Below are positions 8,001 through 19,667 of a stretch of 34,632 nt of DNA, in pieces; position 1 is the first letter of the stretch; each line of letters starts with the position of its first letter. Under the pieces are notes generated by a model. The model made no database searches. It was not told the DNA's origin and saw nothing but the letters and a program-made list of their open reading frames with translations. Made by a program: the position numbers and the translations under genes. The stretch comes from Sulfurihydrogenibium sp. (GTDB lineage: Bacteria; Aquificota; Aquificia; Aquificales; Hydrogenothermaceae): the NCBI GenBank assembly GCA_002878035.1, contig PNIU01000085.1, positions 1 through 34,632 of the forward strand, given 5' to 3'.

Positions 8001-9490
8001 TACTTGCTATATTCGGTGAGAAGGCAAGCGATGTAAAAGATACATCTCTTAGAGTTCCTATAGGAGTGGAAGGTGTAGTTATAGACGTTCAGATATTCTC
8101 CAAGAGAAGAAAGGATAAGAAAGAGAAGAGAGAAAAGTACTTTGATACACTAATCAAGCAAGAGATTGATAAACTCAATGCAGAACTTGAAGAGAAGAAA
8201 AAGTTTATCTTAGAGAGAAGAGACGAGTATTTAAAATCTCTGCTGTTAGGTGCTAAGGTATCAAAAGATATAAAAGTTGCAGGTGAAGTGTTAGTTAAAG
8301 AAGGTGAAACACTATCAGAAGAAAACATAGATAAAGCTATCAAAATAATAGCTATAAACCCTGCAAACTTTATAAAGGACAAAAAAGTTGTAAACCTTGC
8401 TAAAGATATTATAGAGAAAGCAAAAAGTCAGATAGAACTTTGGGAGAAAATATACGAAAGGAAGAAGGAAACACTTGAAGAAGGAGCGGATTTAAAACCG
8501 GGAGTTATAGAACTTGTAAAAGTTTACATAGCTCAGAAAAGAAAGATTCAAGTTGGTGATAAAATGGCAGGTAGACACGGAAACAAAGGTGTAATATCCG
8601 TAGTCTTACCTGTTGAAGATATGCCTTTCTTAGAAGATGGCACACCAGTTGATATAGTGTTGAACCCACTTGGTGTTCCTTCACGTATGAACGTAGGACA
8701 AATACTCGAAACACACCTTGGATTAGCTGCCAAAAAACTTGGCGAACAACTTGGTAAAGAGTTAGAAAACATATTCGATAGAGAAAAAATCATACAGAAG
8801 ATAGTTGAGTATTACTCAATAGTTAACGAGACACCGGATAAAAGGCTAACAAAGAAAAGAGTAAATGATACAAAAGAGCTTGAGAAAGCATTAAGAGAGT
8901 TGGACGATGAATCCTTAAGGTCTTTGGTAAAAGATTTAAGTAAAATCGGAATACCTGTTGAGACCGCTATATTTGAAAGTGCAACCGAAGATGACATTAA
9001 AAAGATGTTGTCTAAGGCTGGATTCAAAGAAACTGGTAAAGTAAAACTCATAGATGGAAGAACTGGAGAACCTTTTGACTTAGAAGTAACAGTTGGATAC
9101 ATGTACATGTTAAAGCTTATCCACATGGTTGATGACAAAATTCACGCTCGTTCTACAGGTCCATACTCTCTCATCACTCAACAACCACTTGGTGGTAGAG
9201 CTCAGTTTGGAGGTCAAAGGTTTGGAGAGATGGAAGTATGGGCTCTTGAAGCTCACGGAGCTGCTTACACGTTAAGAGAGATGCTAACTGTAAAATCTGA
9301 CGATATCCAAGGAAGAAGAGAGGTTTACGAGGCTATCGTAAAAGGTAGACATTACTACGATATTGGAGTACCAGAATCTTTCAAAGTCTTAGTTAGAGAA
9401 TTAAAGGCTTTAGGCCTTAACGTAGAGTGTATCATGGATGGACAAGCTCAACCTTGTGATACATCAGAAGAAAAGAAGCATACAGTTTAA
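5036..9490 (+). CDS. rpoB: DNA-directed RNA polymerase subunit beta
   Basis: This is the beta subunit, forming one pincer and much of the active-site wall of RNA polymerase. The product has 1,484 residues, longer than the 1,342 of E. coli. The rifampicin region [18 protein letters not shown] begins at 596; residues matching E. coli Q513, D516, H526 and S531 are Q597, D600, H610 and S615, all of the sensitive type. The [12 protein letters not shown] motif near the C-terminal third and a charged coiled insertion (about 1023-1150) are present. An insertion near residues 84-117 carries C86, C89, C105 and C108 in a zinc-ribbon-like spacing. The C-terminal tail ends with two further cysteines. It is probably cotranscribed with rpoC, 18 bases downstream. 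Confidence 0.98.
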   Translation: MRVIKNLKHNPFRKSLSKRKEIMTPPDLLSVPKESFENFTQFHVHPLKRDPNKGLESLFRSSFPFVDPNGQLEVRYIGYEIGDWECGKCEKSLPEEVLGGPGVECPHCGSPLIYKEKLSVEECKYKGLTYGAPLRVLLELVIYNTDPKTGEIVPKTIKKQKLYFGELPLLTDYAYFMINGSERIIVSQLIRSSGIFFSAKEDKTKDIITRIIYEGSVIPEKGSRVEVQYATNSEIFYAKIDRRKILGTQLLRAFGCDTAYKILKTFYGKVERYKVKDGEIVEENTGLPVSIEQLSNRDVFITFTYEEQTEKGPVTIRQEKYAPAELLEKLLKDDRVKVEEIVSVEPQVCNKSPYQRVIVETLKKDEPKINAIFSFRDAALVEIYKKMRPTDTAVLDPKAFMKRARELFENMFEDYQKYDLSRVGRVKLNAKVHNVPKVIKPLDLEDFFEKFPPLALDEDVKIGETVYPAGTKIDANLLEELKKHSFKEIKVKEYLDEEARTLQMADIIAIVKYLLELRYGKKSLDDIAHLGNRRVRPVGELLEAQARTGIARMQKAFKDRVATVDIEDPQLKPSDLVNPRYLISSIVEFLKSGQLSQFMDQTNPLSELTHKRRLSALGPGGLTRESAKFEIRDVHPSHYGRVCPIETPEGQNIGLVSSMTVYSRLNEFGFLITPYRKVVDGVVTDEIEYLTAYDEEKYVIAQANTEIDDKGKFVSDRVLARAYGDIRLVDPKEVHYMDVSPKQVVSPSASLIPFLEHDDANRALMGSNMQRQAVPLIKTEYPLVGTGMEVIIAKDSGSAVVAKRGGEVIKVDGNSIAIKVNEDEINPHDPLDIGLDIYELKKFRGSNQSTCINQRPLVRVGDKVEKGAVIADGTSTYKGELALGKNVLVAFMPWRGYNFEDAIVISERLVKDDVFTSIHIEEFEVEARETKLGPEEITRNIPNAKERQLANLDEHGIVRVGTYVKPGDILVGKVTPKGESTPTPEEKLLLAIFGEKASDVKDTSLRVPIGVEGVVIDVQIFSKRRKDKKEKREKYFDTLIKQEIDKLNAELEEKKKFILERRDEYLKSLLLGAKVSKDIKVAGEVLVKEGETLSEENIDKAIKIIAINPANFIKDKKVVNLAKDIIEKAKSQIELWEKIYERKKETLEEGADLKPGVIELVKVYIAQKRKIQVGDKMAGRHGNKGVISVVLPVEDMPFLEDGTPVDIVLNPLGVPSRMNVGQILETHLGLAAKKLGEQLGKELENIFDREKIIQKIVEYYSIVNETPDKRLTKKRVNDTKELEKALRELDDESLRSLVKDLSKIGIPVETAIFESATEDDIKKMLSKAGFKETGKVKLIDGRTGEPFDLEVTVGYMYMLKLIHMVDDKIHARSTGPYSLITQQPLGGRAQFGGQRFGEMEVWALEAHGAAYTLREMLTVKSDDIQGRREVYEAIVKGRHYYDIGVPESFKVLVRELKALGLNVECIMDGQAQPCDTSEEKKHTV

Positions 9491-9508
9491 TTTAGGAGGC
9501 AAGTTGCC

Positions 9509-12500
9509 GTGGAGAAGATGAAAAGAAAAAACTTTCAAAGATTTGATGCCATAAGGTTATCTTTGGCATCACCAGAAGTTATAAGGTCTTGGTCCCACGG
9601 AGAGGTAAAAAAGCCGGAAACACTTAACTACAGAACTTTAAAGCCTGAAAAAGACGGTCTATTTGATGCAAGAATCTTTGGACCTATAAAAGATTACGAA
9701 TGTTTGTGCGGTAAGTATAAAAAGAAAAAGTATGAAGGAACTATATGCGATAGATGTGGTGTTGAAGTTACAAAAGCCGATGTAAGAAGAGAAAGGTTTG
9801 GCCATATAGAACTTGCTTCTCCAGTAGTTCATATATGGTATCTAAAATCTACACCATCTAAAATTGGTACTCTTTTAGACTTAACATCAAGGGATATTGA
9901 AAGAGTTGTTTACTTTGAATCTTACCTACTTATAGAGCATCCAGTTACAGAAGAAGAGGAAGAAGCTTTTGCAAAAGACCAAAGAACGTTACCTATAATA
10001 GAAGGTGGTCTTACTAAGTTTGTAAAGTTATCCGTTATCAGTGAAGAAGAATTAAGACAAAACGAATACCAATACTCCAACACTGAAAAATTCGAATACG
10101 GGATGGGAGCAGAGAAAGTTAAAGATATCCTATCCCGTATAGATATGGAAGTTTTGGTTAAGAAACTAAAAGATGAACTTCACGGTTACGCCGGAACGTT
10201 TGACGATTTAAACCTTGAGTTTAAGACAAAGTATCCAAGAATTTACAATAAAGCTATAGCCGAGGTAGCAAGAAAATTCCAAGAGGTCGGTTTAAGGTTT
10301 GGAGATATAGAGCCTACAGAGAAAGAGATAGATGCCATCGTTTCTCAAGGTTATCATGTTGTTGTAGACCCTGGAAACTCTGAGCTTAAATTTGGTCAGA
10401 TAATAAATTTAGAGCAAACTCCTGTAGATGAATCAGTTGTAGTCTTAACTGGTGTCGAAGCATTAGAAAAACTTTACAAAGCTTACAGAGAAAAAGTAAA
10501 AGAGATACCTATATTTGAAGTAGTTAAAGAATCTGTAAGAAATGTTATCCTAAAAGAAGGCACTGACGCAAGATTAAAGAAACTTATAAGAAGACTAAGA
10601 CTTGCCGAAGGATTTCTACACTCTGGTAACAAACCAGAATGGATGATACTTGAAGTTTTACCTGTTATTCCTCCGGATTTAAGACCACTTTTACCTCTTG
10701 ATGGTGGAAGGTTTGCATCATCAGACCTAAACGACTTGTACAGAAGAGTTATAAACAGAAACAACAGACTAAAAAGACTTATAGACCTTGATGCTCCTGA
10801 GATAATCATAAGAAACGAAAAAAGAATGCTCCAAGAAGCAGTTGATGCACTTATAGATAACGGAAGAAGAGGAAGAATAGTAACTCAAAACAACAGACCT
10901 TTAAAATCTCTCTCAGACTCGTTGAGAGGTAAGCAAGGTAGATTTAGACAAAACTTACTTGGAAAAAGAGTAGACTACTCCGGACGTTCGGTTATAGTAG
11001 TTGGACCTGAACTTCAGATGCACGAGTGTGGTCTTCCTAAGCAGATGGCTTTAGAGTTATTTAAGCCTTTCATATACAGAAGACTTGAAGAAAAAGGATA
11101 CGCCACATCAATAAAAAGTGCTAAAAAACTTGTTGAAGAAAAAGCACCAGAAGTTTACGAATGTTTGGAAGAAGTAGTAAAACAACATCCAGTTCTTCTA
11201 AACCGTGCTCCTACACTACACAGAATGTCTGTCCAAGCTTTTGAACCAAAACTTGTTGAAGGTAAAGCAATAAAACTTCATCCTTTAGTCTGTCCTCCGT
11301 TTAACGCAGACTTTGACGGAGACCAGATGGCTGTCCACGTTCCTCTATCTGTAGAAGCTCAGCTTGAAGCTTACATACTTATGCTATCTACCCAAAACAT
11401 ACTATCACCGGCTCATGGTAAACCTGTTACAATGCCTTCTCAAGATATAATACTCGGTATACACTACATGACTCAGCAACTTCCCGGAGCCTTGGGAGAA
11501 GGAAAATATTTCGCTTCAGAAGAAGAAGCCATACTTGCTTACGATTTAGGAAAAGTTGATTTACTTGCAAAAATAAAGGTAAGAATAAATGGAAAGATTG
11601 TAGAAACGACTGTTGGAAGAATACTATTTAATCAGATACTTCCAAAAGGTTACAAGTTTGTTAACGAAGTTTTAGACAAGAAGAAGTTGTCTAAGTTAAT
11701 ATCCGAGATTTACGAGAAATTCGGTAACGAAATAACAGCTCAAACCTTAGACAAGATAAAAGATATAGGATTTAAGTTTGCTACGAAGTCCGGAGTATCT
11801 ATAGCCGTATCCGACTTAGTAGTACCTAAAGAAAAAGAGAAAATCCTAAACAAAGCTATAAAAGAAGCTGAAACAGTATGGAAACAGTATGTAGATGGAA
11901 TAATAACCAAAGGAGAAAGACACAACAAAGTTATCGATATATGGTCAAACGCTACAAACGAAGTTTCGGCTAAGATGTTTGAAGAGATAGAGAAAACCGA
12001 GAGAATCGAAAACGGTAAGAAGTACCCTGGATACTTTAACCCTGTTTACATGATGGCATCTTCCGGTGCGAGAGGTAGTAGAGACCAGATAAGACAGCTT
12101 GCCGGTATGCGTGGACTTATGGCAAAACACTCAGGAGAATTTATCGAAACTCCTATTATGTCAAACTTTAGAGAAGGTCTATCTGTAGTTGAGTACTTTA
12201 TATCAACTTACGGTGCAAGAAAAGGTCTTGCAGACACAGCTTTAAAAACTGCTGTGGCAGGATACCTTACAAGAAGGTTGGCCGACGTAGCTCAAGACGT
12301 TATCATCACTGCGGAAGACTGCGGAACTCTAAAAGGTATAACTGTAGGAGCAATCATAGAAAGCGGTGAGATAGTCGTTCCATTTAAAGATAGAGTAGTT
12401 GGAAGGTACGCAGCTGAAGATATTTATGACCCATACACAGGAGAACTTTTACTTGCAGCCGGTGAAGAAATTACAGAAGAAATTGCCGACAAATTTGAAA

Positions 12501-14254
12501 AGGCAGGTATAGAGAAAGTAAAAATCAGGTCTGCTTTAACCTGTGAGATGGAACATGGAGTATGTGCAAAATGTTACGGTAGAGACCTTTCACAGAAGAA
12601 ACTGGTTGATGTTGGAGAGGCTGTAGGTATAATCGCGGCTCAGTCTATCGGTGAACCAGGAACACAGTTAACAATGAGAACATTCCACATTGGTGGTGCT
12701 GCTACAGCAAAAGCCGCTCAAACTCAGCATGTAGCAACAGAACCGGGAATTGTAAAATTACAGAACGTTAAGTTTGTTATAGATAAAAAAGGTAGAAAAC
12801 TTATAATAAACAGAGAAGGCTCTATAAAAATATTAGATAAAGAAGGAAAAACGATAGAAAGATTTCCGGCTCCTTACGGTGCTGTCCTATACGTTGAAGA
12901 TGGTCAGGAAGTAAAAGAAGGAACTGTCCTTGCAGAATGGGAACCATTTAGCGACCCAATAGTTATAGAAAAAGGTGGAGAAGTAGAGTTTAGAGACGTT
13001 ATTCTCGATGTAACATTAAAAGAAGAGAGAGACAACATAACAGGAAAAACAAGTTATGTAATTACGTTCCTAAGACCAAAAGACGCTCAACTTCACACTC
13101 CAAGAATGGTTGTAAAAGATGAAGAAGGCAAAGAGTATGTTTACGACTTACCAGTAAACACAATACTACTTATTCCAAAAGACCAGTTAGAAGAAGTTTG
13201 GGATAAATGTTTCTCCTGTTCTGAAGCTGAAAAAACAGACGTTTACCATAAGTATTTACAAGTTAAAAAATCCTTCAAAGTTAATGAAGGAGACATTATT
13301 GCAAAAATACCAAAAGAAAAAGCTAAAGTTAGGGACATAGTTGGTGGTCTACCAAGAGTTGAAGAACTTCTGGAAGCAAGAGAACCTAAAAACAAAGCTA
13401 TCATTTCCGAAATCGATGGTATCGTAAGAATATACGAAGACGCAAAAGAGATTACAGTTATAAATCCTAAAGAAAACAAAACTCAAACCTACAAAGTCTC
13501 TGATAATACTTTTGTTATAGTTAAAAACGGTAGCTTGGTAAAAGCTGGTCAAAGTTTAGTAGACGATGGCTCTATAAAAGCAGAGTTTGACGGAATGGTT
13601 AGACTCAAGAGTGAAGGCTCAAGAATAGTAGTATTTAACAAAGAAACAGGTCAACAGAGAGATTACAAAGTTCCAAAAGGTAAGTTTATCATCGTAAAAG
13701 ACAACGCCACTGTAAAAGCTGGAGACCCTCTAACGGACGGTTCTCCAAACCCTCACGACATACTCAAGGTTATGGGTGTAGAAGAGTTAGCTGCTTTCCT
13801 TGTAAAAGAAGCTCAGATTGTTTACAGACTTCAAGGTGTTGAGATAAACGATAAACACTTTGAAGTTATCATCAGACAGATACTTAAGAAAGTAAAAATC
13901 GTTGACCCAGGAGACGGAAGATTCTTACTTAACGAAATAGTAGATAAAGCTGACTTAGAAGAAGAGATTCAAAAAGTCCTTAGTGAAGGTGGAAGACCAC
14001 CGAAAGCTGAACCAGTGCTTGTAGGTATAACTAAAGCATCGTTAACAACAAGAAGCTGGATATCTGCCGCTTCCTTCCAAGAAACAACAAGAGTCCTTGC
14101 AGATGCCGCAGTCGAAGGAAAAGTAGACCCATTGAAGGGATTAAAAGAAAACGTTATCATCGGTGGATTGATACCTGCAGGAACTGGAATAGAAGAGTAT
14201 GCTGAAGTAGACGTTGTTTTAGAAGAAGAAAAGATAACTACAGAAGAAAACTAA
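9509..14254 (+). CDS. rpoC: DNA-directed RNA polymerase subunit beta'
   Basis: The beta' subunit carries the catalytic Mg site: NADFDGD at 599-605 with D601, D603 and D605. Zinc site 1 is C65, C67, C80 and C83; zinc site 2 is C938, C1012, C1019 and C1022. The trigger helix [11 protein letters not shown] is separated from [18 protein letters not shown] by a long insertion of sandwich-barrel type, as in Gram-negative polymerases. Beyond it a module of about 57 residues occurs twice in tandem (1297-1354 and 1355-1411). A lone CxxC lies at 1234-1237. The length is 1,581 residues against about 1,400 in E. coli. The GTG start is preferred because AGGAGG (9494-9499) is 9 bases upstream; the ATG at 9518 is too far. 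A terminator follows. Confidence 0.97.
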   Translation: MEKMKRKNFQRFDAIRLSLASPEVIRSWSHGEVKKPETLNYRTLKPEKDGLFDARIFGPIKDYECLCGKYKKKKYEGTICDRCGVEVTKADVRRERFGHIELASPVVHIWYLKSTPSKIGTLLDLTSRDIERVVYFESYLLIEHPVTEEEEEAFAKDQRTLPIIEGGLTKFVKLSVISEEELRQNEYQYSNTEKFEYGMGAEKVKDILSRIDMEVLVKKLKDELHGYAGTFDDLNLEFKTKYPRIYNKAIAEVARKFQEVGLRFGDIEPTEKEIDAIVSQGYHVVVDPGNSELKFGQIINLEQTPVDESVVVLTGVEALEKLYKAYREKVKEIPIFEVVKESVRNVILKEGTDARLKKLIRRLRLAEGFLHSGNKPEWMILEVLPVIPPDLRPLLPLDGGRFASSDLNDLYRRVINRNNRLKRLIDLDAPEIIIRNEKRMLQEAVDALIDNGRRGRIVTQNNRPLKSLSDSLRGKQGRFRQNLLGKRVDYSGRSVIVVGPELQMHECGLPKQMALELFKPFIYRRLEEKGYATSIKSAKKLVEEKAPEVYECLEEVVKQHPVLLNRAPTLHRMSVQAFEPKLVEGKAIKLHPLVCPPFNADFDGDQMAVHVPLSVEAQLEAYILMLSTQNILSPAHGKPVTMPSQDIILGIHYMTQQLPGALGEGKYFASEEEAILAYDLGKVDLLAKIKVRINGKIVETTVGRILFNQILPKGYKFVNEVLDKKKLSKLISEIYEKFGNEITAQTLDKIKDIGFKFATKSGVSIAVSDLVVPKEKEKILNKAIKEAETVWKQYVDGIITKGERHNKVIDIWSNATNEVSAKMFEEIEKTERIENGKKYPGYFNPVYMMASSGARGSRDQIRQLAGMRGLMAKHSGEFIETPIMSNFREGLSVVEYFISTYGARKGLADTALKTAVAGYLTRRLADVAQDVIITAEDCGTLKGITVGAIIESGEIVVPFKDRVVGRYAAEDIYDPYTGELLLAAGEEITEEIADKFEKAGIEKVKIRSALTCEMEHGVCAKCYGRDLSQKKLVDVGEAVGIIAAQSIGEPGTQLTMRTFHIGGAATAKAAQTQHVATEPGIVKLQNVKFVIDKKGRKLIINREGSIKILDKEGKTIERFPAPYGAVLYVEDGQEVKEGTVLAEWEPFSDPIVIEKGGEVEFRDVILDVTLKEERDNITGKTSYVITFLRPKDAQLHTPRMVVKDEEGKEYVYDLPVNTILLIPKDQLEEVWDKCFSCSEAEKTDVYHKYLQVKKSFKVNEGDIIAKIPKEKAKVRDIVGGLPRVEELLEAREPKNKAIISEIDGIVRIYEDAKEITVINPKENKTQTYKVSDNTFVIVKNGSLVKAGQSLVDDGSIKAEFDGMVRLKSEGSRIVVFNKETGQQRDYKVPKGKFIIVKDNATVKAGDPLTDGSPNPHDILKVMGVEELAAFLVKEAQIVYRLQGVEINDKHFEVIIRQILKKVKIVDPGDGRFLLNEIVDKADLEEEIQKVLSEGGRPPKAEPVLVGITKASLTTRSWISAASFQETTRVLADAAVEGKVDPLKGLKENVIIGGLIPAGTGIEEYAEVDVVLEEEKITTEEN

Positions 14255-14271
14255 ACTTATAAATTTCCCAA

Positions 14272-14303
14272 AAGGGAGGTTAACTCCTCCCTTGATTTTT
14301 TTT
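14272..14303 (+). terminator. Intrinsic terminator after rpoC
   Basis: AAGGGAGG (14272-14279) and CCTCCCTT (14286-14293) form an 8-bp GC-rich stem around a 6-base loop. Two bases later comes a run of eight T (14296-14303). This is a classic Rho-independent terminator and the strongest in the window. It ends the rpoBC transcript 18 bases after the stop codon. Confidence 0.85.
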
Positions 14304-14320
14304 AATCTTTTCAGTATAAT
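14292..14320 (+). promoter_or_regulatory. Promoter for rpsL (str cluster)
   Basis: TTGATT (14292-14297) and a perfect TATAAT (14315-14320) are 17 bases apart. The -35 box reuses the last two bases of the terminator stem and the first bases of its T tract, so terminator and promoter overlap. Predicted start near 14327, giving a leader of about 48 bases before rpsL. The same TTGATT-17-TATAAT pattern lies before rplN. Confidence 0.72.
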
Positions 14321-14374
14321 ATTCGTTTTAGTTTTACATTAGAAAAATTTTGTTTATATTTTAGGAGGTATACA

Positions 14375-14782
14375 GTGCCAACTATAAACCAGCTTGTAAG
14401 AAAAGGTAGAGAAGTTGTAAAGAAAAAATCTAAAGCACCTGCTTTGCAAGGAAACCCTCAGAAAAGGGGAGTTTGTGTCCGTGTTTACACAACCACTCCA
14501 AAGAAGCCAAACTCCGCTTTAAGAAAAGTTGCAAGGGTTAGATTATCTAACGGTTATGAAGTTACATGTTATATCCCTGGTATAGGACACAACTTACAGG
14601 AACACTCAATCGTTTTAGTGAGAGGTGGAAGGGTTAAGGACCTACCTGGAGTAAGATACAAGATAATCCGTGGTGCTCTTGATGCTGCAGGTGTTAAAGA
14701 TAGAAAACAATCCCGTTCTAAGTACGGAGTTAAGAAACCTAAACCAGGTCAAGCTGTAGCCGCTGCAGGTAAGAAAAAGTAA
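14375..14782 (+). CDS. rpsL: Ribosomal protein S12
   Basis: S12 sits at the 30S decoding centre and controls accuracy. The 135-residue product is complete. The streptomycin-related loop [13 protein letters not shown] holds K43/K44 (E. coli K42/K43) and GGRVKDLPG holds K88; both are wild-type. A short basic tail (KPKPGQ...AAGKKK) extends the end. The start is GTG, supported by AGGAGG (14363-14368) six bases upstream and by the invariant PTINQL beginning. It is first gene of the str cluster. Confidence 0.98.
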   Translation: MPTINQLVRKGREVVKKKSKAPALQGNPQKRGVCVRVYTTTPKKPNSALRKVARVRLSNGYEVTCYIPGIGHNLQEHSIVLVRGGRVKDLPGVRYKIIRGALDAAGVKDRKQSRSKYGVKKPKPGQAVAAAGKKK

Positions 14783-14803
14783 TTAATTTAAGGAGAGGTA
14801 AAG

Positions 14804-15283
14804 ATGCCAAGGAAAGGACCTGTTAAACCAAGAGAGATAATGCCAGACCCAATTTACAGAGATGTTTTAGTGCATAAACTCATAAATAAAGTGATGGTAG
14901 ATGGTAAAAAGTCTAAAGCAGAGAAAATTGTTTACGGTGCTATGCAGATACTTGCAGAAAAAACAGGAGAACAACCTTTAGAAGCTCTATACAAAGCAAT
15001 AGAAAATATAAAACCTATTTTGGAAGTAAGACCAAGAAGGGTTGGTGGTGCTACTTACCAAGTGCCTATGGAAGTTCCACCAAGAAGGCAAATATCTCTT
15101 GCTTTAAGATGGCTTGTAGAAGCAGCAAGAAGTAGAAGCGGAAAAGGAAACTATACAATGCTTGAAAAATTATCCAACGAATTATACGATGCTTACAATA
15201 ATAGAGGAAACGCAGTTAAGAAAAAAGAAGAAACCCACAGAATGGCAGAAGCAAACAAAGCTTTTGCTCACTACAAATGGTAA
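14804..15283 (+). CDS. rpsG: Ribosomal protein S7
   Basis: S7 starts assembly of the 30S head by binding the 3' domain of 16S rRNA. The 159 residues match the family, with the N-terminal [11 protein letters not shown] and the conserved [14 protein letters not shown] and [16 protein letters not shown] segments. It begins 21 bases after rpsL with a GGAGAGG ribosome binding site. In E. coli S7 represses translation from the rpsL-rpsG spacer; here that spacer is too short to show a clear target. Confidence 0.98.
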   Translation: MPRKGPVKPREIMPDPIYRDVLVHKLINKVMVDGKKSKAEKIVYGAMQILAEKTGEQPLEALYKAIENIKPILEVRPRRVGGATYQVPMEVPPRRQISLALRWLVEAARSRSGKGNYTMLEKLSNELYDAYNNRGNAVKKKEETHRMAEANKAFAHYKW

Positions 15284-15334
15284 ATAAAATGATAGTTTGA
15301 ATTTGAATTAGAAAATTAGGGAGGAAAATAAAAA

Positions 15335-17416
15335 ATGCCAAGGCAAGTGCCAATTGAAAAATTAAGAAATATAGGAATTGTAGCTCACATAGACGCAGGA
15401 AAAACTACAACAACTGAAAGAATACTGTTCTATACAGGAAAAACTTACAAAATAGGTGAGGTCCATGAAGGTGCCGCTACTATGGACTGGATGGAACAGG
15501 AAAAGGAGAGAGGTATCACAATCACAGCGGCAACTACGGCTGCATACTGGAAAGGATACCAACTTAACATAATAGATACTCCAGGACACGTAGACTTTGG
15601 TGTTGAAGTTGTAAGGTCTATGAAGGCTCTTGATGGTATAATTTTCGTTTTTTCTTCAGTTGAAGGTGTTCAACCACAGTCAGAAGCTAACTGGAGATGG
15701 GCTGACAGATTCCAAAAACCAAGAATAGCTTTTGTAAACAAAATGGATAGAGTTGGTGCAAACTTCTTTGGAGTTTATGAAGATATAAAGAAAAAACTTG
15801 GTGCAAACCCAGTGCCTATACAGATTCCAGTAGGTGCTGAAGACAACTTCATAGGTGTTGTAGACCTGTTTAAGATGAAGGCTATCATCTGGGATGGAGA
15901 TGAACTTGGAGCTAAGTTTTCTGAAAAGGAAATTCCTGCTGATTTAGTAGATTTAGCTCAAGAATGGCGCGAAAAAATGATAGAAGCCATCGTTGAAACA
16001 GACGAAGCTTTGATGGAAAAGTACTTTGCTGGTGAAGAAATATCAGAAGAAGAGTTAAAGAAGGCATTGAGAAAAGCTACGATAGATAGAAAGCTTGTTC
16101 CAATGCTTTGCGGAACGGCGTTTAAGAACAAAGGAATACAACCTCTCTTAGATGCCGTTATAGATTTTCTACCATCTCCTGTAGATTTACCACCTGTTAA
16201 AGGAACAAATCCAAACACTGGTGAAGAGGTTGAAAGAAAAGCTTCTGATGATGAGCCTTTCTGTGCGTTAGCATTTAAAGTTATGGCAGACCCTTACGCA
16301 GGACAGCTTACATACTTTAGAGTCTACTCTGGTGTAGTAAAAGCTGGTCAAACGGTATACATCTCCAACAAAGGTAAGAAGGAAAGAATTGGAAGACTTC
16401 TTAGAATGCATGCTAACCAAAGAGAAGAAATTACTGAAGTCTACGCAGGAGATATAGCTGCAGCGGTAGGTATCGATGCTACTACTGGTGACACACTCTG
16501 TGATGAGAAAAACCCTATTGTCTTAGAAAAGATGGAGTTCCCAGAACCTGTTATAGCTATGGCAATAGAACCAAAAACCAAATCAGACCAAGAAAAACTT
16601 TCACAAGTTTTAAATAAATTTATGAAAGAAGACCCTACGTTTAAAGTTTCTGTTGACCCAGAAACTAACCAAACACTAATCCATGGTATGGGTGAGCTCC
16701 ACCTCGAAATCATAATAGACAGAATGAAGAGAGAACATAAACTTGAAGTTAACGTTGGTAAGCCCCAGGTTGCTTACAAAGAGACTATCAAGAAAAAAGC
16801 TACTGCTGAAGGTAAGTTTATAAGACAGTCCGGTGGTAGAGGTCAGTACGGTCACGTTTGGATAGAGATAGAGCCTAACCCAGAAAAAGAGTATGAGTTT
16901 GTTGATAAAATCGTTGGTGGAGTCATTCCAAAAGAGTTTATTCCAGCTGTAGACGAAGGAATAAGAGAAGCTATGAACCACGGTGTAGTAGCAGGCTACC
17001 CAGTTATAAACATTAAAGCTACTCTATTTGATGGTTCATTCCACGAAGTAGACTCTTCTGAAATCGCATTTAAAATAGCAGGTTCTATGGCATTTAGAGA
17101 AGCTATGAAAAAAGCAGATCCAGTTCTTCTTGAACCGATAATGTACGTTGAAGTTGATACTCCAGATGAATATATGGGAGACGTTATGGGAGACCTAAAC
17201 AGAAGAAGAGGAAGAATCCTTGGAATGGAAAAGAAAGGAAACACTCAAACTATAAAAGCTGAAGTTCCTCTTGCTGAGATGTTTGGCTATGCAACAGACT
17301 TAAGGTCTCTAACACAAGGTAGAGCTACGTTTGTTATGACCTTCCAAAGATACGAAGAAGTACCAAGACATATAGCTGAACAAATTGCAGGACAAAGAAA
17401 TAAATCTCAAGATTAA
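15335..17416 (+). CDS. fusA: Elongation factor G
   Basis: EF-G is the GTPase that drives ribosomal translocation and, with RRF, recycling. Its 693 residues match the typical length. GTPase motifs: AHIDAGKT at 17-24, DTPGH at 81-85, NKMD at 135-138, and RGITI at 59-63. Domain IV shows the [10 protein letters not shown] signature, and domain V the RRGRILGME segment. GGGAGG lies before the ATG after a 51-base AT-rich spacer with no recognisable element. tuf copy 2 follows after 18 bases. Confidence 0.98.
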   Translation: MPRQVPIEKLRNIGIVAHIDAGKTTTTERILFYTGKTYKIGEVHEGAATMDWMEQEKERGITITAATTAAYWKGYQLNIIDTPGHVDFGVEVVRSMKALDGIIFVFSSVEGVQPQSEANWRWADRFQKPRIAFVNKMDRVGANFFGVYEDIKKKLGANPVPIQIPVGAEDNFIGVVDLFKMKAIIWDGDELGAKFSEKEIPADLVDLAQEWREKMIEAIVETDEALMEKYFAGEEISEEELKKALRKATIDRKLVPMLCGTAFKNKGIQPLLDAVIDFLPSPVDLPPVKGTNPNTGEEVERKASDDEPFCALAFKVMADPYAGQLTYFRVYSGVVKAGQTVYISNKGKKERIGRLLRMHANQREEITEVYAGDIAAAVGIDATTGDTLCDEKNPIVLEKMEFPEPVIAMAIEPKTKSDQEKLSQVLNKFMKEDPTFKVSVDPETNQTLIHGMGELHLEIIIDRMKREHKLEVNVGKPQVAYKETIKKKATAEGKFIRQSGGRGQYGHVWIEIEPNPEKEYEFVDKIVGGVIPKEFIPAVDEGIREAMNHGVVAGYPVINIKATLFDGSFHEVDSSEIAFKIAGSMAFREAMKKADPVLLEPIMYVEVDTPDEYMGDVMGDLNRRRGRILGMEKKGNTQTIKAEVPLAEMFGYATDLRSLTQGRATFVMTFQRYEEVPRHIAEQIAGQRNKSQD

Positions 17417-17418
17417 TA

Positions 17419-18642
17419 TAGGAGGTAAAGATTAATGGCAAAAGAGAAATTTGTAAGGGGTAAAGAGCATCTAAACGTAGGAACAATAGGGCACGTAGAC
17501 CACGGAAAGACAACATTAACAGCAGCAATAACCTACGTACAAAGCAAGAAAGGATTAGCAAAATTCGTAGGATACTCAGACATCGATAAAGCACCAGAAG
17601 AAAGAGAGAGAGGAATCACAATAAACATAACACACGTAGAGTATGAGACAGAGAAAAGACACTACGCACACGTAGACTGTCCAGGACACGCAGACTACAT
17701 CAAGAACATGATAACAGGTGCAGCACAGATGGACGGAGCCATACTTGTAGTATCAGCAGCAGACGGACCAATGCCACAAACAAGGGAACACGTACTATTA
17801 GCAAGACAAGTTAACGTTCCATACATAGTAGTATTTTTAAACAAATGCGACATGGTAGACGATGAAGAGCTAATAGACTTAGTAGAGATGGAAGTAAGGG
17901 AGTTATTATCAAAGTATGACTTTCCAGGGGATGAAGTACCAGTAATCAGAGGTTCAGCATTAGGGGCATTAAACGATGATCCAAAATGGGTTGCATCAGT
18001 AGAAGAGCTATTAAAAGCGATGGACGAATACATACCAACACCACCAAGAGAGACAGACAAACCATTCCTAATGGCGATAGAGGACGTATTTACGATAACA
18101 GGAAGAGGAACAGTAGTAACAGGAAGAGTAGAGAGAGGAACATTAAAAGTAGGGGACGAAGTAGAGATAGTAGGTTTATCAGATGAGAAGAAGAAGACAG
18201 TAGTAACAGGAATAGAGATGTTCAGGAAGCAGTTAGACGAAGCGATAGCAGGTGACAACGTAGGGGTATTACTAAGAGGGATAACAAAGGACGAAGTAGA
18301 GAGAGGGCAAGTATTAGCGAAGCCTGGAACAATAACACCACACAAGAGATTTAAGGCACAGGTATATGTATTAAGCAAAGAGGAAGGGGGAAGACACACA
18401 CCATTTTTTGTAGGATACAGGCCACAATTTTACATCAGGACGGCAGATGTAACAGGAACAGTAGTAGGGTTACCAGAGGGACAGGAGATGGTAATGCCGG
18501 GAGACAACGTAGAGTTAGAAGTAGAGTTGATGGTACCGGTAGCTATGGAAGAGCAGATGAGGTTTGCTATCAGGGAAGGTGGAAGGACGGTAGGAGCTGG
18601 TGTAGTTACTAAAATATTAGACTAACGTGAGGATGTAAGATG
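17419..18642 (+). repeat. Direct repeat copy 2 (tuf unit)
   Basis: Second copy of the 1,224-base identical unit at 254-1477. It begins just after the fusA stop (TAA 17414-17416), and its last three bases are the ATG of rpsJ. Both repeats therefore carry the same ribosome binding site, tuf gene, 14-base spacer with its GAGG, and the next start codon. Confidence 0.93.
17435..18625 (+). CDS. tuf: Elongation factor Tu, copy 2
   Basis: This encodes the same 396-residue EF-Tu as the gene at 270, with the same GTPase motifs (GHVDHGKT 19-26, DCPGH 81-85, NKCD 136-139). This is the classical str-operon position between fusA and rpsJ. The strong bias for GTA and GCA and for C-ending codons of Asn, His, Tyr and often Asp contrasts with fusA on one side and rpsJ on the other, which use GTT and GCT freely. 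Identity of the two copies is best explained by ongoing gene conversion or a recent duplication. Confidence 0.98.
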   Translation: MAKEKFVRGKEHLNVGTIGHVDHGKTTLTAAITYVQSKKGLAKFVGYSDIDKAPEERERGITINITHVEYETEKRHYAHVDCPGHADYIKNMITGAAQMDGAILVVSAADGPMPQTREHVLLARQVNVPYIVVFLNKCDMVDDEELIDLVEMEVRELLSKYDFPGDEVPVIRGSALGALNDDPKWVASVEELLKAMDEYIPTPPRETDKPFLMAIEDVFTITGRGTVVTGRVERGTLKVGDEVEIVGLSDEKKKTVVTGIEMFRKQLDEAIAGDNVGVLLRGITKDEVERGQVLAKPGTITPHKRFKAQVYVLSKEEGGRHTPFFVGYRPQFYIRTADVTGTVVGLPEGQEMVMPGDNVELEVELMVPVAMEEQMRFAIREGGRTVGAGVVTKILD

Positions 18643-18948
18643 CAGGAGAAAATTAGAATAAAACTTAAAGCTTTTGATCATAGAGTTTTAGACCAATCTG
18701 TAAAACAAATAGTTGATACCGTTAAGAGAGGAGGAGGACTCTTAAAGGGTCCTATCCCTCTTCCAACTGAAAGGAAAATTTGGTGTGTACATAGGTCGCC
18801 ACATAAATTTGAACAATCAAGAGAACACTTTGAAATGAGAATTCATAAAAGACTTATAGAGATAGAAAACGCAACACCTCAAACCATAGAAGCACTTATG
18901 GATATAAACCTTCCTGCAGGTGTTGACGTAGAGATTAAATTAAGTTAA
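18640..18948 (+). CDS. rpsJ: Ribosomal protein S10 (NusE)
   Basis: S10 is a 30S head protein and the ribosomal partner of the NusG KOW domain, joining transcription and translation. The 102 residues include the family core [19 protein letters not shown] and FEMRIHKR. The ATG and GAGG ribosome binding site are the last part of the duplicated tuf unit. It is first gene of the S10 cluster and follows tuf by 14 bases without a promoter or terminator, so str and S10 clusters are probably cotranscribed. Confidence 0.98.
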   Translation: MQEKIRIKLKAFDHRVLDQSVKQIVDTVKRGGGLLKGPIPLPTERKIWCVHRSPHKFEQSREHFEMRIHKRLIEIENATPQTIEALMDINLPAGVDVEIKLS

Positions 18949-18962
18949 AAGGAGAGATAACC

Positions 18963-19649
18963 ATGCCAAAAGGCATTATCGGAAAGAAGATAGGAATGAC
19001 AAGAGTTTTTATAAACGGTAAAGCTATACCGGTTACGGTAATCCAAGCTGGGCCTTGCTTTGTTACTTACTTAAGAACGAAAGATAAAGATGGTTACGAA
19101 GCTGTAGCTTTAGCTTATGGAGAAAGAAAGGAGAAGAACACACCTAAACCACTTTTAGCTATATTTAAGAAAGCAAACATTAAACCTGCAAGAGTGATAA
19201 AAGAGTTTCCTTTAAAAGAAGGAGAAACTCTACAATTAGGCCAAGAAATAAGAGTGGAGCAAGTTTTTGAAAAAGGAGATTTGGTTGACATAACTGGTAA
19301 ATCAAAGGGTAGAGGATTTACATCAGTAATGAAAAGATGGGATTTTGCAGGATTCCCTAAATCCCACGGTCACAGATACCATAGAGCTGTAGGTTCTATT
19401 GGTTGTAGAACTGAACCAGGTAGAGTTTGGAAAACAAAAAGAATGGCTGGTCATTATGGTAACGAAACTATTACGGTTTTAGGATTGGAAGTTGTAGATA
19501 TAATCCCAGAAAAAAATGTTATACTGGTTAAAGGCTCTGTACCAGGAGCACCAAACTCTATAGTTTTCTTAAAATCAAGTGTTATAGCGGAAAGAAGAAA
19601 AGGAAAATTAAAGCTTCAAAAATCAAAAGCAGCTTATGCACAAACATAA
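18963..19649 (+). CDS. rplC: Ribosomal protein L3
   Basis: L3 is an early 50S assembly protein whose long loop reaches the peptidyl transferase centre. The 228 residues begin GIIGKKIGMTRVF, the L3 signature start, and contain the extended-loop segment (RWDFAGFPKSHGHRYHRAVG) and GRVWKTKRMAGHYG. AGGAG precedes the ATG by 8 bases. The gene lies 14 bases after rpsJ. Confidence 0.97.
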   Translation: MPKGIIGKKIGMTRVFINGKAIPVTVIQAGPCFVTYLRTKDKDGYEAVALAYGERKEKNTPKPLLAIFKKANIKPARVIKEFPLKEGETLQLGQEIRVEQVFEKGDLVDITGKSKGRGFTSVMKRWDFAGFPKSHGHRYHRAVGSIGCRTEPGRVWKTKRMAGHYGNETITVLGLEVVDIIPEKNVILVKGSVPGAPNSIVFLKSSVIAERRKGKLKLQKSKAAYAQT

Positions 19650-19667
19650 CTGAAAGAGGTGAAATAA

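Noticed and set aside
13208-13219. Single CxxC in the RpoC insertion as a third zinc site
   Set aside because: Only two cysteines are present and no second pair is close by in sequence; too weak to call.
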